Program-made: the position numbers and the translations under genes
DNA from: Pseudomonas fluorescens
GTDB lineage: Bacteria; Pseudomonadota; Gammaproteobacteria; Pseudomonadales; Pseudomonadaceae
NCBI RefSeq assembly: GCF_001307155.1
Contig: NZ_CP012830.1
Span: 930,001-994,000 of the forward strand
Length of the DNA stretch: 64,000 nucleotides
Reading direction: 5' to 3'
Part shown: piece after piece, positions 28,142-34,755 of the stretch
Position numbering within the stretch: the stretch's first letter is position 1
Layout of the letters: every line of letters starts with the position of its first letter
Notes under the pieces: model-generated
The model's database searches: none
What the model saw: the letters and a program-made list of their open reading frames with translations, nothing else
What the model was told of the DNA's origin: nothing

Positions 28142-30658
28142 ATGCATAACAACAATAAAGACTTGACCCTCAGCGCCCCGCTCAGCGGACCGGTGCTCAC
28201 GCTTGCCAAGGTTCCGGACCCGGTGTTCGCCAGCGGCGCCATGGGCGACGGGATTGCCATCGACCCGCTGAACAACACCCTGCACGCACCGTGTGCCGGG
28301 GTGGTGGTGCATGTCGCCCGCACCGGCCATGCCGTGACCCTGCGCGCCGACAATGGCGCCGAACTGCTGCTGCACCTGGGCCTGGACACCGTCGAGCTGC
28401 AAGGCGAAGGGTTCTCGATGCTGGTCAAGGAAGGCACCCGCGTCAGCAATGGCCAGGCACTGCTGCGCTTTGATCTGGACCAGGTCGCGCAAGGCTGTAA
28501 AAGCCTGGTCAGCCTGTTGGTCCTGACCAACAGCGAAGACTTCCAGGTGCTGCCGATCACCCTCAAATCGGTCAAGGTCGGCGAGCCGTTGCTGCACATC
28601 GTGCCAAGAACCACCCACAGCGCACAGGTCGAGGCGGACAGCTCAGGTGCTGAGGTTCACGGGCACATTCGCATCATCCATCGCGGCGGTCTGCATGCCC
28701 GACCAGCGGCGCTGATCCGCCAGACCGCGCACCTGTTCAACAGCAAATCGCAGCTGCATTTCGCCGGTAAATCGGCGTCGTGCGACAGCCTGATCGGGCT
28801 GATGGGCCTGGGGATTGGCGAGCAGGACGAGGTTCAAGTCAGTTGCAAGGGCGCGGACGCCAAGGCGGCGCTGCAAGCCTTGTTGAACGCCTTGTCCACG
28901 GCGGTCAACGACGACAGCCACGCGGCCGCACCGACACCGATTGCCCAGCGTACCCGTACCGCCGAAGCCGGCGTGCTCAATGGTGTCTGTGCAGCGCCGG
29001 GCCTGGTCGGCGGCCCGCTGTTCCAACTGGCGGCCATCCCTCTACCGGAAGACACCGGCAAGCATAACGCCGAAGAACAACTGCAAGCCCTCGACCGTGC
29101 ACTGGAACAGGTTCGCAGCGAAATCCGCGAAACGCTGTCCCACGCCAAAAAGCACAAACACACCGAAGAGGAACAGATTTTCGCCGCCCACCTGGCGCTG
29201 CTCGAAGACCCGGCGCTGCTTGAAGCGGCCATCCAGTCGATCGATCAGGGCAGCGCCGCCACCCACGCCTGGAGCCAGTCAATCGAGGCGCAATGCGAGG
29301 TATTGCAACAGCTCGGCAACCCACTGCTGGCCGAACGCGCCAACGACCTGCGCGACCTCAGGCAACGGGTACTGCGCGCCTTGCTCGGTCAGGACTGGCA
29401 CTACGACGTACCGGCCGGCGCTATCGTCGCCGCGCATGAGCTAACCCCTTCCGATTTGCTGCAACTGAGCCAGCAAGGCGTCGCCGGACTCTGCATGGCC
29501 GAAGGTGGCGCGACCTCCCATGTAGCGATTCTTGCCCGTGGCAAAGGCCTGCCGTGCCTGGTTGCCCTCAGCGCCTCACTGCTCCAGCAACCGCAAGGCC
29601 AGTCGGTGGTGCTGGACGCCGACGGCGGACGCCTGGAGCTGACGCCGGACAGCCAACGCCTGGAGCAAGTCGCCCAGGCCCAGCGTGAACATCTGCAACG
29701 CCGCGAACGCCAACAAGCGCAAGCCCACACCCCGGCACACACCCGTGATGGTCTGCGGATCGAAGTCGCGGCCAACGTGGCCTCCAGCAATGAAGCGGCT
29801 GATGCGTTGAAAGGCGGCGCCGATGGCGTTGGCCTGCTGCGCACCGAGTTTCTGTTCGTCGATCGCCAGACCGCGCCGGATGAACAGGAACAGCGCCAGG
29901 CCTATCAAGCGGTGCTGGATGCCATGGGCGACAAGTCGGTGATCATCCGCACCATCGACGTCGGCGGCGACAAACAACTCGACTACCTGCCGCTGCCGGC
30001 CGAAGCCAACCCGGTGCTCGGCCTGCGCGGCATCCGCATGGCCCAGGTACGCCCGGAACTGCTCGACCAACAATTGCGTGCGCTGCTGCAAGTCAGCCCG
30101 TTGCAGCGCTGCCGGATTTTGCTGCCGATGGTCACCGAGGTCGACGAATTGCTGTACATCCGCCAACGCCTCGATGCCTTGTGCGCCGAGCTTGCGCTCA
30201 CGCAGCGTCTTGAACTGGGGGTGATGATCGAAGTCCCGGCCGCGGCGCTGCTCGCCGAGCAATTGGCGGAACACGCAGACTTCCTGTCCATTGGCACCAA
30301 CGACCTGTCCCAATACACCCTGGCCATGGACCGCGACCACGCCGGTCTCGCCGCACGGGTCGATGCCCTGCACCCGGCGCTGCTGCGGCTAATCGCCCAG
30401 ACCTGCATCGGTGCCGCCAAGCATCAGCGTTGGGTCGGCGTTTGCGGTGCACTGGCATCCGATCCGCTGGCGACCCCGGTGTTGATTGGCCTGGGTATCA
30501 GCGAGCTGTCCGTCAGCCCGCCGCAAGTCGGTGAAATCAAGGAACGCGTCCGCCAACTGGACGCCGCCGACTGCCGACGCTTCAGCGCCACCCTGCTCAA
30601 CCTGAGCAGCGCCACGGCGGTGCGTCACGCCTGTCATCAACATTGGCCTCTGAGCTAA
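28142..30658 (+). CDS. nagF: PTS EIIA(Glc-type)-HPr-EI fusion protein for GlcNAc
   Basis: An 838-residue three-domain phosphotransferase. EIIA occupies about residues 1-150 with phospho-accepting H78 in LLLHLGLDTVEL; HPr about 165-255 with H185 in GLHARPAAL; EI about 280-838 with H460 in GGATSHVAIL and the PEP-binding RTEFLFVDRQTAP and GTNDLSQYTLAMDRDHAG. It relays phosphate from PEP straight to NagE, so the operon does not need general EI/HPr. It lies 24 bases after the deaminase and 28 before nagE. Confidence 0.96.
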   Translation: MHNNNKDLTLSAPLSGPVLTLAKVPDPVFASGAMGDGIAIDPLNNTLHAPCAGVVVHVARTGHAVTLRADNGAELLLHLGLDTVELQGEGFSMLVKEGTRVSNGQALLRFDLDQVAQGCKSLVSLLVLTNSEDFQVLPITLKSVKVGEPLLHIVPRTTHSAQVEADSSGAEVHGHIRIIHRGGLHARPAALIRQTAHLFNSKSQLHFAGKSASCDSLIGLMGLGIGEQDEVQVSCKGADAKAALQALLNALSTAVNDDSHAAAPTPIAQRTRTAEAGVLNGVCAAPGLVGGPLFQLAAIPLPEDTGKHNAEEQLQALDRALEQVRSEIRETLSHAKKHKHTEEEQIFAAHLALLEDPALLEAAIQSIDQGSAATHAWSQSIEAQCEVLQQLGNPLLAERANDLRDLRQRVLRALLGQDWHYDVPAGAIVAAHELTPSDLLQLSQQGVAGLCMAEGGATSHVAILARGKGLPCLVALSASLLQQPQGQSVVLDADGGRLELTPDSQRLEQVAQAQREHLQRRERQQAQAHTPAHTRDGLRIEVAANVASSNEAADALKGGADGVGLLRTEFLFVDRQTAPDEQEQRQAYQAVLDAMGDKSVIIRTIDVGGDKQLDYLPLPAEANPVLGLRGIRMAQVRPELLDQQLRALLQVSPLQRCRILLPMVTEVDELLYIRQRLDALCAELALTQRLELGVMIEVPAAALLAEQLAEHADFLSIGTNDLSQYTLAMDRDHAGLAARVDALHPALLRLIAQTCIGAAKHQRWVGVCGALASDPLATPVLIGLGISELSVSPPQVGEIKERVRQLDAADCRRFSATLLNLSSATAVRHACHQHWPLS

Positions 30659-30686
30659 AAACAACAAGAACACAGGGAGATACGCC

Positions 30687-32402
30687 ATGTACCAACTCTT
30701 CATCGAAGGCTTGCAGCGCCTCGGACGGGCGCTGATGCTGCCCATCGCGATCCTGCCGATTGCCGGCCTGTTGCTGCGTCTGGGCGACACCGACCTTTTG
30801 AACATCGCGATCATCCACGACGCCGGGCAAGTGATCTTCGCCAACCTGGCGCTGATCTTCGCCATCGGCATCGCAGTCGGGTTCGCCCGGGACAACAACG
30901 GCACCGCCGGGCTGGCCGGGGCGATTGGTTACCTGGTGATGGTCTCCACACTGAAAGTGCTGGATGCGAGCATCAACATGGGCATGCTCGCCGGGATCAT
31001 CAGCGGCTTGATGGCCGGCGCGCTGTACAACCGCTTCAAGGACATCAAGCTGCCGGAATACCTGGCGTTCTTCGGCGGCCGACGCTTCGTGCCGATTGCC
31101 ACCGGGTTCAGCGCCGTTGGCCTGGGCGTGATCTTCGGTTTGATCTGGCCACCGATCCAGCACGGCATCAACAGCTTCGGCCAACTGCTGCTGGAAAGTG
31201 GCAGCATCGGTGCCTTCGTCTTCGGCGTGTTCAACCGCTTGCTGATCGTCACCGGCCTGCACCACATCCTCAACAACATGGCGTGGTTCATCTTCGGCAG
31301 CTTCACCGACCCGACCACCGGCGCCATCGTCACCGGCGACCTGGCACGCTATTTTGCCGGCGACCCGAAGGGCGGCCAGTTCATGACCGGGATGTTCCCG
31401 ATGATGATCTTCGGTCTGCCCGCCGCCTGCCTGGCGATGTACCGCAACGCCCTGCCGGAACGCCGCAAAGTCATGGGCGGGATCTTCCTGTCGATGGCCC
31501 TGACCTCGTTCCTGACCGGCGTCACCGAGCCGATCGAATTCGCCTTCATGTTCCTCGCACCGCTGCTGTATCTATTGCACGTGCTGCTGACCGGCATGGC
31601 GATGGCCATCACCAACGCGCTGAACATCCATTTGGGCTTCACCTTCTCCGGCGGCGCCATCGACATGGCACTGGGCTGGGGCAAGTCCACCAACGGCTGG
31701 CTGGTGTTCCCGGTAGGCCTGGCGTACGCGGTGATCTACTACGTGGTGTTCGACTTCTGTATCCGTCGCTTCAACCTGAAAACCCCGGGGCGTGAAGGTG
31801 TCGTCGTCGGTGAAAAGGTGGTGCTGAGCGAAAATCAACGCGCCGGAGCCTACATTCAAGCCTTGGGCGGTGCTGAAAACCTGATCACCGTCGGCGCTTG
31901 CACCACGCGCTTGCGCCTGGAAATGGTCGACCGCAACAAAGCCTCCGACAGCGAATTGAAAGCCCTCGGCGCCATGGCCGTGGTTCGCCCCGGCAAAGGC
32001 GGCAGCTTGCAGGTAGTGGTCGGGCCGCTGGCGGACAGCATCGCCGATGAAATTCGCCAGGCGATGCCGACTGCTGGTTCAGCTCTGGTAGCCGCTGTAG
32101 TGGTGACCGAAGAAGCGCCGAAAGCAGCACCCGTGGAGACACCAGAAGCGCAGAAATGGCTTAACGCCGTGGGTGGCAGCGACAACGTGCTGCAACTGGA
32201 TTGCGTGGCCATGACCCGGATTCGCCTGCAACTGGCGGACGGTAAAGCGCTGTCGGAATGTCAGCTGAAGGACTTGGGTTGCCAGGGTGTCAGCGCGTTG
32301 GACGGTGGCGTGTGGCACCTGTTGATTGGCGACAAGGCGTTGAGTTTGAGTGAGGCGCTGGAGGGGTTGGTGAATCGGAGTGAGGTCAGCGCCAAAGTCT
32401 GA
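30687..32402 (+). CDS. nagE: PTS EIICB, N-acetylglucosamine-specific, with a second degenerate EIIB domain
   Basis: A 571-residue protein. The EIIC membrane channel (about 1-370, e.g. GLHHILNNMAWFIFG and FLTGVTEPIEFAFMFLAPLL) is followed by an EIIB domain with phospho-cysteine C405 in GACTTRLRL. After an alanine/proline/glutamate linker comes a second EIIB-like domain (about 480-565) with LDCVAMTRIRLQL: relative to the arginine, the active-site cysteine position is alanine A508, and C506 is shifted by two. It imports GlcNAc as GlcNAc-6-P using NagF phosphate. Last gene of the nag operon. Confidence 0.95.
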   Translation: MYQLFIEGLQRLGRALMLPIAILPIAGLLLRLGDTDLLNIAIIHDAGQVIFANLALIFAIGIAVGFARDNNGTAGLAGAIGYLVMVSTLKVLDASINMGMLAGIISGLMAGALYNRFKDIKLPEYLAFFGGRRFVPIATGFSAVGLGVIFGLIWPPIQHGINSFGQLLLESGSIGAFVFGVFNRLLIVTGLHHILNNMAWFIFGSFTDPTTGAIVTGDLARYFAGDPKGGQFMTGMFPMMIFGLPAACLAMYRNALPERRKVMGGIFLSMALTSFLTGVTEPIEFAFMFLAPLLYLLHVLLTGMAMAITNALNIHLGFTFSGGAIDMALGWGKSTNGWLVFPVGLAYAVIYYVVFDFCIRRFNLKTPGREGVVVGEKVVLSENQRAGAYIQALGGAENLITVGACTTRLRLEMVDRNKASDSELKALGAMAVVRPGKGGSLQVVVGPLADSIADEIRQAMPTAGSALVAAVVVTEEAPKAAPVETPEAQKWLNAVGGSDNVLQLDCVAMTRIRLQLADGKALSECQLKDLGCQGVSALDGGVWHLLIGDKALSLSEALEGLVNRSEVSAKV

Positions 32403-32418
32403 AAATCGACACAACTCC

Positions 32419-32561
32419 TGTGGCGAGGGGGCTTGCCCCCGTCGGCCGGTCCGCGTTCGGGCGCAGCAGTCGTAAACAGGCTGATGCGTTCTCCCCGATA
32501 AACGCGGGCGCCGATTTTGGGACCGCTTCGCGCTCCAACGGGGGCAAGCCCCCTCGCCACA
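32419..32561. repeat. REPIN, GGGGGCTTGCCCCC variant
   Basis: Both heads have the GGGGGC core, unlike most others here. The left tail is GTCGGCCGGTCCGCG and the right tail GGGACCGCTTCGCGC. It follows nagE. Confidence 0.9.
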
Positions 32562-32595
32562 AAGTACATCCGAACCTCGACGTTCCCCGCCCAAC

Positions 32596-32635
32596 AAAAA
32601 TCCGCTGACTGTTTTCGGTTCAGCGGTTTTTTTTG
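32596..32635. terminator. Intrinsic terminator between nagE and the Ig-like gene (bidirectional)
   Basis: CCGCTGA at 32602-32608 pairs with TCAGCGG at 32620-32626, with eight T on the plus side and a T-run on the minus side. It can end the nag operon and the converging Ig-like gene. A near-copy lies at 33074-33112. Confidence 0.85.
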
Positions 32636-32642
32636 TTTCGCC

Positions 32643-32942
32643 TTACTTAGGCGCAATCACAGAAAAAGACCAGATAGCAGACTCTTGGTTATCGCTTTTA
32701 GCCTTGATGACATGTGCGCCCACCTGCAATTTGGTGAGTTGGGCAACCCAACGGCCAGTGTTGTCCGCAAAGAGTGTGAGATGCAGACTATTGTTGTCAT
32801 ACACCTCCACTTTCTTGCCGGGCTCAGACATACCTTTCACTATTACCTCGTTTCCATTCGTGGTGCCGCCGTTCGAGATTGGATTCCCCTTTGGATCGAT
32901 AACCGTAGTGATGACGGGTGCGGCTTTGACTGCTGAAGTCAT
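32643..32942 (-). CDS. Small stand-alone bacterial Ig-like domain protein
   Basis: A 99-residue protein with ATG 32942 and AAGGAG upstream. PISNGGTTNGNEVIVKGMSE, then PGKKVEVYDN, LFADNTGRWVAQL and GAHVIKAKSDNQESAIWSFSV match one bacterial Ig-like repeat of the kind found in large adhesins. There is no signal peptide, no other domain and no adhesin gene nearby, so it is a single repeat made as its own protein; function unknown. Base composition is visibly more A+T-rich than the flanking nag genes (one 60-base line is 47% G+C), which suggests later acquisition. Confidence 0.75.
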   Translation of the reverse strand: MTSAVKAAPVITTVIDPKGNPISNGGTTNGNEVIVKGMSEPGKKVEVYDNNSLHLTLFADNTGRWVAQLTKLQVGAHVIKAKSDNQESAIWSFSVIAPK

Positions 32943-33073
32943 GATGATGCTCCTTGTGGATGACTCGGATTGAAGAGTTATCAAACCCGAGCCATCCATG
33001 TGTGACTACTGTCATAGTTGACAGGTAGGCACGCTCTTCAGACCAATGGCAGAGCCTGACTTTTCCCGAATAC

Positions 33074-33112
33074 AAAAAACCGCTGATTGTTTCCGGTTCA
33101 GTGGTTTTTTCA
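33074..33112 (-). terminator. Terminator of the DUF6124 gene
   Basis: ACCGCTGA and TCAGTGGT form the stem (33079-33086, 33098-33105), with A/T runs on both sides. Loop and flanks closely resemble the terminator at 32596-32635, so the two look like diverged copies bracketing the Ig-like gene. Confidence 0.75.
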
Positions 33113-33132
33113 TTTTCTGGCGTACTACGGAC

Positions 33133-33522
33133 CTACTCCTTCACGTAAAACTGGTCCGACTCCGACGGGTTGTAGTCATCCAGCGCCTTGTCCACCAATA
33201 ACAGGGCGCCATCGACCATCCGGCAAATCGCCAGCGCCACGCTGCGTCGCGAACCTTCGATCTCGAATGCCAGGTCGGCGGCCATCACCTTGACCGAGGC
33301 CAGATCTTCCGAGGCATTGGCCAACAGGCTTTCGAGGCCCACGTCGGGTGAAACGCTGAACAAGCGGTCTGAGCGCAAGTCGCTGAAGCGCAGTTTGGCG
33401 AGGGTGGGTTTCAGGTAGTGATCGAGGGCGCGGTGCGCGGCGTCGTGGAGCTTTTTTGAATCGAGGGATTCGTAGGGGGAGACGTCGTCGTGTTCTGGGG
33501 GGTTGGGAGTTTCTTTGATCAT
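33133..33522 (-). CDS. DUF6124 family protein (formerly DUF3077)
   Basis: A 129-residue cytosolic protein starting MIKETPNPPEHDDVSPYESL. The SPYESLDSKKLHDAAHRALDH block, then LFSVSPDVGLESLLANASED and SRRSVALAICRMVDGALLLV, fit the Pseudomonas DUF6124 family, whose function is unknown. ATG 33522 follows a strong GGAG seven bases upstream. That GGAG lies in a hairpin, and the whole 150-base leader is predicted to be highly structured, so expression is probably controlled at the RNA level. A clear promoter and a terminator frame the gene as a single-gene unit. Confidence 0.8.
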   Translation of the reverse strand: MIKETPNPPEHDDVSPYESLDSKKLHDAAHRALDHYLKPTLAKLRFSDLRSDRLFSVSPDVGLESLLANASEDLASVKVMAADLAFEIEGSRRSVALAICRMVDGALLLVDKALDDYNPSESDQFYVKE

Positions 33523-33677
33523 GGTGGAGCTCCTAACAATAGTTGGAGCTACCAGCATCACTTGCAGATGATGGGTGGCAGCTGTATGCGGGTCTGCAAG
33601 ACCGAGTTGTTAGGCCCTCGGCAGACCCGAAGGTCTCCCGCACACAGCCACCATAAATCGATGGACACTGAAAAAGC
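33523..33677 (-). promoter_or_regulatory. Structured 5' leader of the DUF6124 gene, candidate RNA switch
   Basis: In the transcript: GGUGGC (33652-33647) plus UGUGUGCGGG (33646-33637) pair with CCCGCAUACA (33592-33583) plus GCCACC (33579-33574), a 16-pair stem with a 3-base bulge. Inside it are hairpin 1, AGACC-UUCG-GGUCU (33636-33623), and hairpin 2, CCGAG/CUCGG (33621-33602) with loop GGCCUAACAA. Downstream, AGCUCC (33550-33545) pairs with GGAGCU (33533-33528), which contains the ribosome-binding site. The hairpin 2 loop CCUAACAA is complementary to UUGUUAGG (33539-33532), next to and overlapping that site. Folding is by eye. Confidence 0.6.
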
Positions 33678-33683
33678 GTCACG

Positions 33684-33713
33684 ATTATAGGTGCGCATGT
33701 AAGCGCCTAACAA
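33684..33713 (-). promoter_or_regulatory. Promoter of the DUF6124 gene
   Basis: On the minus strand TTGTTA (33713-33708) and a perfect TATAAT (33689-33684) are 18 bases apart, giving a start near 33677. The -35 box is part of a TTGTTAGGC sequence that is repeated in the leader. Confidence 0.7.
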
Positions 33714-33737
33714 ACTATCGGCGGGCTTGCAGTCCCG

Positions 33738-33757
33738 GTCGCTGAATTGGCAGCGAC
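33738..33757. repeat. Short perfect hairpin upstream of the DUF6124 promoter
   Basis: GTCGCTG at 33738-33744 and CAGCGAC at 33751-33757 with a 6-base loop. No T-run follows, so it is not a normal terminator; it may be a protein-binding site. Confidence 0.4.
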
Positions 33758-33899
33758 GATCAAAGGCTAGAGGCCGTGCTTCCGAGGGGCAACCTTAAAG
33801 ACTTGTCAGAGATTTCTGCGCTGCCCGTGATGCTGTCGTCGAATTCGACTCGACTCCTACAGGCATTACACAAGTGCCATCCCCACGCGCAGCATCTAA

Positions 33900-34216
33900 C
33901 CACTCAGGCCGGCTGTCAGGCCGCCGTGCTCTTGCTGTTGATCTTGATCCACCCGCCCCTTCGGGAGGCCGAGTGGAGGTGTTCATCAGGGGGTGGGCGC
34001 GCAGCGCCGTACGGCGCAGCCGGACACATCGAGAGGAGGTCGTCGCGAAGCAGACCGTAGGCGATGCCCCCTGATGGACACCGGAGCGAGGGAACGCCGA
34101 GCCTAAGCGAGGTGCCGTACGCTTGGGGCGAAGACCTTTGCTTCCTTTGGGGCGTCTGCCAAAGGGAGTCGCTGTAAGAGCGAAACCGTAAGTGGCCGTT
34201 ACCGCAGGAATGGATA
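33900..34216 (-). repeat. Probable dispersed element with extensive secondary structure
   Basis: The stretch resembles, from memory, a sequence dispersed through many P. fluorescens-group genomes that often yields spurious 'hypothetical' ORFs. CATCAGGGGG (33985-33994) pairs perfectly with CCCCCTGATG (34066-34075) and encloses the palindrome GCGCCGTACGGCGC. It has no transposase. Boundaries are approximate. Confidence 0.5.
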
Positions 34217-34352
34217 TGTACACCTGCAAGAGATTGGTCGGCTGTCAGGCCGCCTTCGCAGGCAAGCCAGCTCCCACAGTTTTGATTGGTGTACATCTGC
34301 GGGAGATGGGTCGGCTGTCAGGCCGCCATCGCGAGCAAGCTCGGCTCGCACA
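34217..34352. repeat. Tandem diverged REP-like units (73-base period)
   Basis: Two copies begin TGTACA(C/T)CTGC at 34217 and 34290, continue with GGTCGGCTGTCAGGCCGCC (34236-34254, 34309-34327) and end in (C/G)CACAG. A third, GGCCGGCTGTCAGGCCGCC, is at 33907-33925. The part after GGCCGCC (AGGCAAGCCAGCTCCCACAG) resembles another known Pseudomonas REP head. Confidence 0.6.
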
Positions 34353-34385
34353 GTGGAACGAGTGCATTCATGGAATCCCGGGCAA

Positions 34386-34422
34386 TAAAAAACCCGCTGA
34401 AATCACTTCAGCGGGTTTCTTG
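34386..34422 (-). terminator. Terminator downstream of purL-yqfO
   Basis: AAACCCGCTGA (34390-34400) pairs with TCAGCGGGTTT (34408-34418) around a 7-base loop, followed on the minus strand by a T-run. It lies about 20 bases past the YqfO stop. Confidence 0.88.
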
Positions 34423-34438
34423 TTAAAGCGCAGGAAGA

Positions 34439-34750
34439 TCAGAAATCCTCCAACCGCCACACCTCGTAAGCCGGCGTCTCATAGGGATGACTCTGCTTCA
34501 GAGCCGCCACCACAACACCAATCAACTCATCGCTGACCACCAGCTCAACCTTCCATTCCTCAACCTGCTCGACCAGCCCCGCCTGACCAATAAACGGCTG
34601 ACTACCGTCCAAAGGCCGAAACTGACCCAACCCAAGCACCTGCCACGAACAGTGATCATAAGCACCGATCCGCCCACCACCGGCAGCGAACACAGCACCC
34701 TTGACCACCTCAACATGGCTCTGAGGAACAAAAAAACTGAGCTTGTACAC
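34439..34750 (-). CDS. YqfO family protein (NIF3-associated PII-like domain)
   Basis: A 104-residue protein. YKLSFFVPQSHVEVVKGAVF, then AAGGGRIGAYDHCSWQ, GQFRPLDGSQPFIG and LKQSHPYETPAYEVW are the signature of the CutA/PII-like domain that in other bacteria is inserted in NIF3/YqfO proteins; here it is a free-standing protein. Function unknown. The start is taken as GTG 34750 because the conserved sequence begins there; GTG 34768 would overlap purL. The frame starts six bases past the purL stop, so co-transcription is likely. Confidence 0.85.
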   Translation of the reverse strand: MYKLSFFVPQSHVEVVKGAVFAAGGGRIGAYDHCSWQVLGLGQFRPLDGSQPFIGQAGLVEQVEEWKVELVVSDELIGVVVAALKQSHPYETPAYEVWRLEDF

Positions 34751-34755
34751 AGCGC

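Larger units (their letters stand above)
33523..34438. other. Large gene-free accessory stretch
   Basis: These 916 bases hold the DUF6124 leader and promoter, a short hairpin, a probable dispersed element (33900-34216), three copies of a GGTCGGCTGTCAGGCCGCC-like motif and the YqfO terminator. Open frames inside it (e.g. minus 33795-34229) are arginine/proline-rich, lack ribosome-binding sites and do not look like proteins. Confidence 0.65.

Noticed and set aside
33532..33713. Integron attC-like core sites (CCTAACAA...TTGTTAGG)
   Set aside because: No integrase, no second gene cassette and no clear inner boxes; RNA pairing within the leader explains the symmetry better.
33795..34229. 144-codon minus-strand frame in the accessory gap
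   Set aside because: Arginine/serine-rich, lies wholly in the structured dispersed element, and resembles spurious ORFs known from such repeats.
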